Below, piece by piece: positions 30,060 to 37,343 of a stretch of DNA of 64,000 nucleotides. A program made the position numbers and the translations under genes. The first letter of the stretch is position 1. Each line of letters starts with the position of its first letter. Where the stretch lies: positions 459,092-523,091 of the forward strand of contig BMUX01000006.1 of assembly GCA_014650415.1 (NCBI GenBank). The letters run 5' to 3'. The notes beneath the pieces were generated by a model. That model saw only the letters and a list, made by a program, of their open reading frames with translations. It was not told where the DNA came from and did not search any database. This stretch comes from Streptomyces spiroverticillatus. GTDB taxonomy: Bacteria; Actinomycetota; Actinomycetes; Streptomycetales; Streptomycetaceae.

Positions 30060-31138
30060 CCCGGCTGATCCCCTCGCCGGTCGCCGTCGACATCTCCCGC
30101 GGGGCCCTCGACGACCTCGCGGGCGTCCTCGCCGACCAGCGGATCTCCGGCTCGGGCGCGCTCGCCATCGCCATCAGCGGCGGCTCGGGCCTGGCACTGA
30201 AAGAGAAGCTGTCGCCGGTGCTGCCGGACGCCGACTGGTACCCCGTCACCGACGGCACCATCGACGCGGCCGTGCGGCTCGCCGAGGAGATGAAGGGCCG
30301 CAAGCGCTACGACGCGGTCGTCGGCCTCGGCGGCGGGAAGATCATCGACGTCGCCAAGTACGCGGCCGCCCGCATCGGGCTGCCCATGGTCGCCGTCGCG
30401 ACGAACCTCTCGCACGACGGCCTGTGCTCCCCGGTGTCCATCCTGGACAACGACAACGGACGCGGCTCCTACGGTGTGCCCACGCCCATCGCGATGCTCA
30501 TCGACCTCGACGTCATCCGGGACGCGCCCGCCCGTTTCGTACGCTCCGGAATCGGCGACGCCCTCTCCAACATCTCCGCCGTCGCCGACTGGGAACTGTC
30601 CCACCAGGTCAACGGGGAGACGGTCGACGGTCTTGCCGCCGCCATGGCACGGCAGGCCGGCGAGGCAGTGCTGCGCCACCCGGGAAACGTCACCGAGGAC
30701 GCCTTCCTGACCGTGCTCGCCGAAGCCCTCGTGCTGTCCGGCATCTCCATGTCGATCAGCGGCGACACCCGGCCCTCCTCCGGCGCCTGCCACGAGATCA
30801 GCCACGCCTTCGACCTGCTGTACCCGCAGCGCTCGGCGCTCCACGGCGAGCAGGTCGGCATCGGCGCGGTCTTCGCGATGCACCTGCGCGGGGCGCACGA
30901 GGAGGCAGGTCTGTTCGCGGACGTACTGCGCAGGCACGACCTGCCGGTGCTCCCGGGCGACATCGGCTTCACCGTCGACGAGTTCGTGGCCGCCGTCCAG
31001 TACGCGCCGCAGACGCGGCCGGGGCGCTTCACGATCCTGGAACACCTGGACCTGCCCGAGGACGGCGTCAGGGACGCCTACAGCGCCCTGGTGAAGGCCG
31101 TCGGCGCGTCGGGTGGACGGCCGGACGGTGGACGTTAG
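30047..31138 (+). CDS. sn-Glycerol-1-phosphate dehydrogenase-like (AraM/EgsA, iron-ADH superfamily)
   Basis: 363 residues from GTG 30047 (GGGAG six bases upstream), overlapping the nucleotidyltransferase gene by 13 bp. NAD(P)-binding VVGLGGGKIIDVAKYAA lies near 86-102, then NLSHDGLCSPVSI, and metal-binding GDALSN and HEISHAFDLL with His residues. This family reduces dihydroxyacetone phosphate to sn-glycerol-1-phosphate, the stereoisomer opposite to the usual teichoic-acid glycerol-3-phosphate. With the upstream transferase it could supply an activated G1P head group. No CDP-alcohol phosphotransferase adjoins, so the acceptor step is not evident here. Confidence 0.87.
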   Translation: MPVLTRLIPSPVAVDISRGALDDLAGVLADQRISGSGALAIAISGGSGLALKEKLSPVLPDADWYPVTDGTIDAAVRLAEEMKGRKRYDAVVGLGGGKIIDVAKYAAARIGLPMVAVATNLSHDGLCSPVSILDNDNGRGSYGVPTPIAMLIDLDVIRDAPARFVRSGIGDALSNISAVADWELSHQVNGETVDGLAAAMARQAGEAVLRHPGNVTEDAFLTVLAEALVLSGISMSISGDTRPSSGACHEISHAFDLLYPQRSALHGEQVGIGAVFAMHLRGAHEEAGLFADVLRRHDLPVLPGDIGFTVDEFVAAVQYAPQTRPGRFTILEHLDLPEDGVRDAYSALVKAVGASGGRPDGGR

Positions 31139-31319
31139 CCCGGTTTGACCCACCGGTCGGGGCCCCGTAACCTTGACCGTCGGCGTGTTTTTGTGCGCCA
31201 AACCCCTGAGCAACCCCCTCCTGGATCACTTCGGTGCGTCGGGAGAGGCCGCTCGTCCTGTTTCACGCCGGAAGCGGCTGGCATCAGGGGTCCCGTCTTC
31301 GAGTGAAAGTGAGATCCGC

Positions 31320-31640
31320 GTGTACGCCATCGTGCGCAGCGGTGGTCGCCAGCACAAGGTTGCTGTCGGCGACATCGTTGAGGTTGACAAGATTTCCACT
31401 GCCAAGGTTGGCGACGCGGTCGAGCTTTCGACGCTGCTCGTTGTCGACGGTGACTCCGTGACCAGCGACCCGTGGGTCCTGGCCGGGATCAAGGTCACGG
31501 CCGAGGTCGTGGACCACCACAAGGGCGAGAAGATCGACATTCTCCGCTACAAGAACAAGACCGGCTACCGCCGTCGCCAGGGTCACCGCCAGCAGTACAC
31601 GGCGATCAAGGTCACCGGTATCCCCACGGCTGCGAAGTAA
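31320..31640 (+). CDS. rplU: 50S ribosomal protein L21
   Basis: 106 residues, YAIVRSGGRQHKVAVGDIVEV at the start and KNKTGYRRRQGHRQ at the end, the L21 signature. The GTG start gives the normal L21 length. It is followed 11 bp later by rpmA, the usual rplU-rpmA-obgE cluster. Codon use is visibly less GC3-extreme than its neighbours (GTTGCTGTC), as expected of a highly expressed gene. Confidence 0.97.
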   Translation: MYAIVRSGGRQHKVAVGDIVEVDKISTAKVGDAVELSTLLVVDGDSVTSDPWVLAGIKVTAEVVDHHKGEKIDILRYKNKTGYRRRQGHRQQYTAIKVTGIPTAAK

Positions 31641-31651
31641 GGGACTGAGAC

Positions 31652-31909
31652 ATGGCACACAAGAAGGGCGCATCGTCCACTCGGAACGGTCGCGACTCCA
31701 ACGCTCAGCGGCTCGGCGTCAAGCGCTTCGGCGGCCAGGCCGTCAACGCCGGTGAGATCCTGGTCCGCCAGCGCGGCACCCACTTCCACCCGGGCACGGG
31801 TGTCGGTCGCGGTGGCGACGACACGCTGTTCGCTCTCGCCGCCGGTGCGGTCGAGTTCGGCACGCACCGTGGCCGCAAGGTCGTGAACATCGTTCCGATC
31901 GCCGGCTGA
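31652..31909 (+). CDS. rpmA: 50S ribosomal protein L27
   Basis: 85 residues starting MAHKKGASSTRNGRDSNAQR, with the basic N-terminus that reaches the peptidyl-transferase centre and the conserved GTHFHPGTGVGRGGDDTLFA. No Firmicute-type N-terminal prepeptide is present. It lies 11 bp after rplU. Confidence 0.97.
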   Translation: MAHKKGASSTRNGRDSNAQRLGVKRFGGQAVNAGEILVRQRGTHFHPGTGVGRGGDDTLFALAAGAVEFGTHRGRKVVNIVPIAG

Positions 31910-31989
31910 ACAAGCCAGCTTTCCTGAGCACCTCTTGAGGCGCTCGGTTTGAGCACCCTCGTGGTGCTCGGAGCGACACACCGCACGTT

Positions 31990-32040
31990 CCGAGGGCGGA
32001 CGCTCTTTCCCGGCTACCGGGGAAGCGTGTCCGCCCTCGG
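31990..32040 (+). terminator. Strong hairpin between rpmA and obgE
   Basis: CCGAGGGCGGAC (31990-32001) pairs perfectly with GTCCGCCCTCGG (32029-32040), and the interior continues pairing to a short loop. A smaller hairpin GAGCACC-ctcgt-GGTGCTC lies upstream at about 31951-31969. It is only 49 bases before the obgE start, so obgE probably has its own promoter or reads through. Confidence 0.8.
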
Positions 32041-32088
32041 CGTGTTACGTATGTAGACATTCCGCATTACCTGTACTGGAGGACACCC

Positions 32089-33528
32089 ATGACCACCTTC
32101 GTGGACCGCGTCGAACTGCATGTCGCCGCGGGTAACGGAGGCCACGGCTGCGCCTCCGTACACCGTGAGAAGTTCAAGCCGCTCGGCGGCCCGGACGGCG
32201 GCAACGGCGGGCGCGGCGGCGACATCATCCTCGTCGTCGACCAGGCCGTGACCACCCTGCTCGACTACCACCACAGCCCGCACCGCAAGGCCACCAACGG
32301 CCAGCCCGGCGCCGGCGACAACCGCTCCGGCAAGGACGGCCAGGACCTGATCCTGCCCGTGCCGGACGGCACCGTGGTGCTCGACAAGGAGGGCAACGTC
32401 CTCGCCGACCTCGTCGGCCACGGCACCACCTACATCGCCGGCGAGGGCGGCCGCGGCGGCCTCGGCAACGCCGCCCTGTCCTCGGCCCGCCGCAAGGCCC
32501 CCGGCTTCGCGCTGCTCGGTGAGCCCGGCAAGTCCGCGGACATCGTCCTGGAGCTCAAGACCGTCGCCGACGTGGCACTGGTGGGCTACCCGAGCGCCGG
32601 AAAGTCCTCGCTGATCTCCGTGCTCTCCGCCGCGAAGCCGAAGATCGCCGACTACCCTTTCACGACGCTCGTCCCCAACCTGGGCGTCGTCACCGCCGGC
32701 TCCACCGTCTACACCATCGCCGACGTCCCGGGCCTGATCCCGGGCGCCAGCGAGGGGCGGGGCCTGGGTCTGGAGTTCCTGCGGCACGTCGAGCGCTGCT
32801 CGGTCCTCGTGCACGTACTGGACACCGCGACCCTGGAGTCCGACCGTGACCCGATCTCCGACCTCGACGTCATCGAGGAGGAGCTCAAGCTGTACGGCGG
32901 TCTGGACGACCGGCCGCGCCTCGTCGTCCTCAACAAGGTCGACATCCCGGACGGCAAGGACCTCGCGGACATGATCCGCCCGGACCTCGAAGCCCGCGGC
33001 TACAAGGTCTTCGAAGTGTCCGCCGTGTCCCGCGTGGGCCTGAAGGAACTGTCCTTCGCCCTCGCCCAGGGCATCGCCAAGCTGCGCGCCCGCAAGCCGG
33101 TGGAGGAGGCGACCCGTATCGTCATCCGCCCCAAGGCCGTCGACGACAGCGGCTTCAAGGTCATCAAGGACGAGGTCGAGAACGTCTACCGGGTGCGCGG
33201 CGAGAAGCCGGAGCGCTGGGTGCAGCAGACCGACTTCAACAACGACGAGGCCGTCGGTTACCTCGCCGACCGCCTCTCGCGCCTCGGCGTCGAGACCGAA
33301 CTGATGAAGGCCGGCGCCCGCGCGGGTGACGCCGTCGCGATCGGCTCCGAGGAGAACGCGGTCGTCTTCGACTGGGAGCCCACCGTCATGGCCGGCGCCG
33401 AAATGCTCGGCCGCCGAGGCGAGGACCACCGCCTCGACGCCCCGCGCCCCGCGGCCACTCGCCGCAAGGACCGCGAGGCCGAGCGCGACAACTCGCAGAA
33501 GGAATACGACGAGTTCAAGCCTTTCTGA
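32089..33528 (+). CDS. obgE: Obg-family GTPase
   Basis: 479 residues: a Gly-rich Obg fold (1-158; GGNGGRGG, GEGGRGGLGN), a GTPase domain with P-loop GYPSAGKS at 166-173, the G2/switch region DYPFTTLVPNLG, DVPGLI and NKVD, then the C-terminal OCT domain (about 330-430; RVRGEKPERWV). Obg links GTP level to ribosome assembly and, in S. coelicolor, to the onset of aerial growth. CTGGAGGAC precedes the ATG. Confidence 0.96.
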   Translation: MTTFVDRVELHVAAGNGGHGCASVHREKFKPLGGPDGGNGGRGGDIILVVDQAVTTLLDYHHSPHRKATNGQPGAGDNRSGKDGQDLILPVPDGTVVLDKEGNVLADLVGHGTTYIAGEGGRGGLGNAALSSARRKAPGFALLGEPGKSADIVLELKTVADVALVGYPSAGKSSLISVLSAAKPKIADYPFTTLVPNLGVVTAGSTVYTIADVPGLIPGASEGRGLGLEFLRHVERCSVLVHVLDTATLESDRDPISDLDVIEEELKLYGGLDDRPRLVVLNKVDIPDGKDLADMIRPDLEARGYKVFEVSAVSRVGLKELSFALAQGIAKLRARKPVEEATRIVIRPKAVDDSGFKVIKDEVENVYRVRGEKPERWVQQTDFNNDEAVGYLADRLSRLGVETELMKAGARAGDAVAIGSEENAVVFDWEPTVMAGAEMLGRRGEDHRLDAPRPAATRRKDREAERDNSQKEYDEFKPF

Positions 33529-33581
33529 CGCATCGTCAGTTATTTGTTTTCCGGCGTCCGACGCCGCGAAAAAGGGCCAGG

Positions 33582-33631
33582 AAAAGGGGCCCGGTTCCAA
33601 GAAGTTTTCTTCTTGGAACCGGGCCCCTTTT
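33582..33631. terminator. Bidirectional rho-independent terminator (obgE and convergent glycopolymer gene)
   Basis: AAAAGGGGCCCGGTTCCAAG... folds with its exact complement: a 23-bp perfect stem, a TTTT loop, A-tract on one side and T-tract on the other. It serves obgE on the plus strand and the gene ending at 33654 on the minus strand. Confidence 0.95.
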
Positions 33632-33653
33632 TTTGTACGTCCGACAAAGCGCG

Positions 33654-36600
33654 TCAGTGACGCGGATCCGCACCCGCCTCGAACATCAGGTCCGCGACCC
33701 GCGCCGAGGCCTGCCCGTCGTCCAGGTCGCAGAACTGGTGCAGGAACTCCTCGTACTTCTCCCGGTACGGCACGGACACCTCGTCCACCTCGCGCACGGC
33801 CCGGACCAACTCCTGCGACGTCGCGATCAGCGGCCCCGGAGCGTCCTTCTCGAAGTCGAAGTAGAACCCGCGCAGCTTGTCGCGGTAGTGCTCCAGGTCG
33901 TACGTGAAGAACAGCATCGGACGCCGGGTGTGTGCGAAGTCGAACATCACCGACGAGTAGTCCGTGATCAGTACGTCAGAGACCAGGTACAGGTCCGCGA
34001 TGTCCGGGTACTCCGACACGTCGAAGACGAAGCCGTTGCCCGCACCGGGAACGGCGTCCACGATGTTGGCGTGCCGGCGCACCAGCAGGACGTGGTCCGC
34101 GCCCAGCTTCTCCTGCGCGTCGTCGAGATCCAGCTGCATGTCGAAGCGGAACTGACCGCGCCGGTGCGACAGGTCGTCGCGCCAGGTGGGCGCGTACAGA
34201 ACCACCTTCTTGCCCTCCGGGAGGTTCAGCCGCTCCCGGATCTCCTTCGCCCGCACGTCACGGTCCGGCGCGTAGAAATAGTCGTTGCGCGGATAACCCG
34301 TCTCGACCACCGGGCCGTCGAAGCCCATCGCCCGCTTCAGGATCGGAGTGCTGAAACGGTTGGCGGAAACCAGCATGCTCCAGTTCTTCGTCTCCGCCCG
34401 CAGGTTGTGGTGATAGTCCGGGTCGAACTTCGGAGCGTCGATGTCCAGGCCGATGCGCTTGAGCATGGTGCCGTGCCAGGTCTGCACGACCACCTGGCCC
34501 GGGCGGCGCTCCATCCAGTGCGGAAGGTGCGCGTTGGTGACGATGTACTTGCTGCGCGCCAACGCCTCGTACCAGTCGGTGCACCAGAACGACACCTTCT
34601 TCATCGTGTCGGGCAGCTCCAACTGACTGTCGCGGACCAGCCACAGGTGTTCCAGGTCCGAGCCGCGGCGCACCAGCTCCTCGTGGATGGCACGCGGACT
34701 GTCGGAGAACTGGCGCCCGTTGAAGCTGAGATACAGCACGCTGTCGCGCAACGGCAGCTCGCGGCCCGCCCGGTACACCTCCCGAAGGAGCTGGTTCTGC
34801 CGGTACTCGCCGTGCTCCATGACGTTCATGTCCGGCAGGCAGTTCAGCTGCGGATAGTCGAACCAGCGCGACTCCAGGGCGTACGAACGGCCGTCCGCGG
34901 TGCCTTCGGCGGGCAGCGACGGCACGGCCAGCCGGTCCGCGACGAAGGCGATGTCCGTCTTGCTGCCGGCGGAGCGCAGGAAGAAGTTCCACCGGCCGCT
35001 CTTCAGCGGCAGACTGCCCTTCGGCCCCGACAGCTTCGACGGGGCGAAGTCGGCCTCGAAAGAACCGTCCTGGAGCACCGTCAGAGGCACCGTCTTCTCG
35101 TCGAAGAAGTCCCGCGCCGAGACCACCAGCACCGCATCGGTCAGGTCCGCGGGCGTCGTGCCCGACAGGAAGTACCGGCCGTCCTGCCAGCGCACCCGCG
35201 TCAGCCTGGCCCGCAGCGGGCGCCCGGAGAACTTCAGATAGCCGTTGGCGCCGGACAGCAACGCGACTTCGTTGCGGTCGGCGTCCTCGCCCAGAGTGCG
35301 CGGCAGACGTATCTGACGGTCGGCGAGACCGTCACGCACCACAGTGGAGAACTGACGCTCCTTGCCGTCCGCGCCGTGCACCAGCAGCGCGGTGCTCCAG
35401 TCGCGGCGGACCGCCAGCGACGGGTCCACGCCCGTGGCAGGCGACTCCTCCGTCGAGATGTCCTGGTGCTCGGGCAGCAGCGCCACGTCCGCCAGCGGAA
35501 CCCGCACCAGGAACGGCGTCCGGCCGCCGACGACCGGCTCCAGCACCACCGCGTACGTCAGCACCTCGCCGCTCTTGCGGTTGGTGACCCGCAGCGACAC
35601 CGTCTCGCCGGGCTTCAGGGACTCCCGGATCGTGCCCTCGATCTCGATGTCCCCGTCCACCGCACGGTGTCCGGTGACCAGCGCCCGGACCTTCTCCACC
35701 CGCAGCTTCAGCGACGTCTTCTCGACCGAGGGCACCAGCCGGAAGTCCTCGCTCAGCCACTTGTACGGCGGGTGCGCCGCAGCGACCGGGCCACTGGCGT
35801 GCACCGCGCGCTTGCGCACCAGGCCGGCGGAAGCGAGACCGAGCCCGACGTGCCAGACACCCTCCTGCCAGACGCCGCCCCGGCCCGCCAGCTTCGCCGG
35901 GTCCAGGAACACCTCCCAGCCCGCCCAGTCGTAGTTGTACTGCTTCTGACCGGAGTACGTGGTGGCCTCCGGGCAGTGCACGTTGCGCAGCGGCAGCACC
36001 GAACGACGGCGGCTGCCGCCCTTCTTCAGCTGGAGCACCTTGACCGCACTGTGCTTCGTCGCCTGGTCGATGTTGTCGATCCAGGCGTGCCCCAGCATCC
36101 GGAGCCTGCCGCCCTCCCAGGAGATCTCCTGGAGCGGCGCCTTCAGTTCCAGGTCGGGGTCGATGCGGCGCACCAGCTTCGACAGACCGGCGGTGCCGTC
36201 CTTGTCGAGACCCGAGAACTGTGCGTACTTGCGCAGCAGTCCGCTGACCTCGACCCGTTCGCCGCGCCGCTCCGCAGAGATCATCTCGACGAGTTCGGCC
36301 ATGGCGTGCTTGCGCACCAGGAGCCACTTCACCCGGTCCGCGGCGGGCAGCTCCATCACCAGCTTGGGGTCCACGCCGTCCAGATAGCCGTTGACGACCC
36401 GCAGGAACTCCGCGTGGTACTCCTCGCCGCCGTCCGGCAGGACGTTGAGGAAGAGCCGCAGGTCGTCGGTGAGCACGGAGCGGTCGTAGTCGTGCTTCAG
36501 CTCGGCGTCCTCGGCGCTCGTCCGGGTCGCCAGGAAGCGGCTGACGCGCTGCACCGCCCCGGTGCGGTCCCGGACCGCCCTCGGCTCGGTACGGCGCTGG

Positions 36601-37262
36601 GTGATCGAGGGAGCCTGCTCGCCGTCGCGCAGCCGCCACAGGTAGACGGGCTCGCTGATGACGTCGACGGCCTCGGCCAGGACGTGCGCCGGAATCATCG
36701 CCGGGGTGTCCTCGTAGAGGACGCCCTCGGGGAAGGACAGCCCGTGCTTCTCCCAGAAGTCGCGCCGGAAGACCTTGTTCCAGGCGGTGCGGTCGGCCAG
36801 CAGCCGCTTGTCCTGGTGCACGTGGGTGCGCTGGACGGCGCCGCCCGCCAGCATGCGGTGCATCCACGACTGCCACACCTTGGTGGCGTTGATGTGGTGC
36901 ACGTTGCCCGTGACGAAGTCCGAGCCGCTCTCCTCCAGGCTCGCGATCATCACCCGGTAGGCGTCCGGGAGGACGATGTCGTCACTGTCCACGAAGGCGA
37001 CGAACTCCGCCTCCGGGTGCAGGTGTTCCAGCCCCGTGTTGCGGGCCGCCCCCAGACCCGCGTTCTCCTTGACGATGACCTTGAAGCGTGGGTCGCGGGC
37101 CGCGTACTCGGCGGCGATCCGCCCCGAGTCGTCCGGAGACCCGTCGTCCACCACGAGGACTTCGATGTCGGTGAACGTCTGGGCGGCGAGCGAGTCCAGA
37201 CAGGCCGGCAGATACGTCTCCACGTTGTAGACGGGGACGATGACACTGAGCCTGGGGGGCAT
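33654..37262 (-). CDS. Modular GT2 glycosyltransferase - CDP-glycerol glycerophosphotransferase (TagF-like), 1202 residues
   Basis: The N-terminal GT2 domain (1-250) opens LSVIVPVYNVETYLPACLDS and carries the DSDD metal motif at 92-95. A long middle region (about 380-820) is beta-rich and probably forms two or three sandwich domains. The C-terminal TagB/TagF-like domain (about 840-1190) has QTWHGTMLKR with His930, ETGYPRNDYF, VLYAPTWRDD, LVRRHAN (second His) and TDYSSVMFDF. The last domain transfers glycerol phosphate (or a similar polyol phosphate) from CDP-glycerol to a growing chain at the membrane. Fusion to GT2 suggests alternating sugar and glycerol-phosphate addition. Its ATG lies 81 bp after the next upstream gene on the same strand, so the pair is probably one unit ending at the 33582 terminator. 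Confidence 0.88.
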   Translation of the reverse strand: MPPRLSVIVPVYNVETYLPACLDSLAAQTFTDIEVLVVDDGSPDDSGRIAAEYAARDPRFKVIVKENAGLGAARNTGLEHLHPEAEFVAFVDSDDIVLPDAYRVMIASLEESGSDFVTGNVHHINATKVWQSWMHRMLAGGAVQRTHVHQDKRLLADRTAWNKVFRRDFWEKHGLSFPEGVLYEDTPAMIPAHVLAEAVDVISEPVYLWRLRDGEQAPSITQRRTEPRAVRDRTGAVQRVSRFLATRTSAEDAELKHDYDRSVLTDDLRLFLNVLPDGGEEYHAEFLRVVNGYLDGVDPKLVMELPAADRVKWLLVRKHAMAELVEMISAERRGERVEVSGLLRKYAQFSGLDKDGTAGLSKLVRRIDPDLELKAPLQEISWEGGRLRMLGHAWIDNIDQATKHSAVKVLQLKKGGSRRRSVLPLRNVHCPEATTYSGQKQYNYDWAGWEVFLDPAKLAGRGGVWQEGVWHVGLGLASAGLVRKRAVHASGPVAAAHPPYKWLSEDFRLVPSVEKTSLKLRVEKVRALVTGHRAVDGDIEIEGTIRESLKPGETVSLRVTNRKSGEVLTYAVVLEPVVGGRTPFLVRVPLADVALLPEHQDISTEESPATGVDPSLAVRRDWSTALLVHGADGKERQFSTVVRDGLADRQIRLPRTLGEDADRNEVALLSGANGYLKFSGRPLRARLTRVRWQDGRYFLSGTTPADLTDAVLVVSARDFFDEKTVPLTVLQDGSFEADFAPSKLSGPKGSLPLKSGRWNFFLRSAGSKTDIAFVADRLAVPSLPAEGTADGRSYALESRWFDYPQLNCLPDMNVMEHGEYRQNQLLREVYRAGRELPLRDSVLYLSFNGRQFSDSPRAIHEELVRRGSDLEHLWLVRDSQLELPDTMKKVSFWCTDWYEALARSKYIVTNAHLPHWMERRPGQVVVQTWHGTMLKRIGLDIDAPKFDPDYHHNLRAETKNWSMLVSANRFSTPILKRAMGFDGPVVETGYPRNDYFYAPDRDVRAKEIRERLNLPEGKKVVLYAPTWRDDLSHRRGQFRFDMQLDLDDAQEKLGADHVLLVRRHANIVDAVPGAGNGFVFDVSEYPDIADLYLVSDVLITDYSSVMFDFAHTRRPMLFFTYDLEHYRDKLRGFYFDFEKDAPGPLIATSQELVRAVREVDEVSVPYREKYEEFLHQFCDLDDGQASARVADLMFEAGADPRH

Positions 37263-37343
37263 GGAGGGAAGACCTTCCTGGGGTGGAGCAGAGGATGCCG
37301 GGAAACGAATCCGGACCGCCGCAGGCAGCGACGGTCCGGACGG

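Noticed and set aside
28242..31138. Prophage or plasmid insertion carrying the galU/nucleotidyltransferase/dehydrogenase trio
   Set aside because: No integrase, repeat or composition break is seen. The genes match their surroundings and the cell-envelope theme.
31910..32088. Small RNA gene between rpmA and obgE
   Set aside because: Two hairpins are explained as a terminator region. No promoter or conserved RNA fold was recognised.
37260..37343. Frameshift joining the 1202- and 762-residue fusion genes
   Set aside because: Each has its own complete GT2 start and stop, and the 81-bp gap is an ordinary intergenic spacer.
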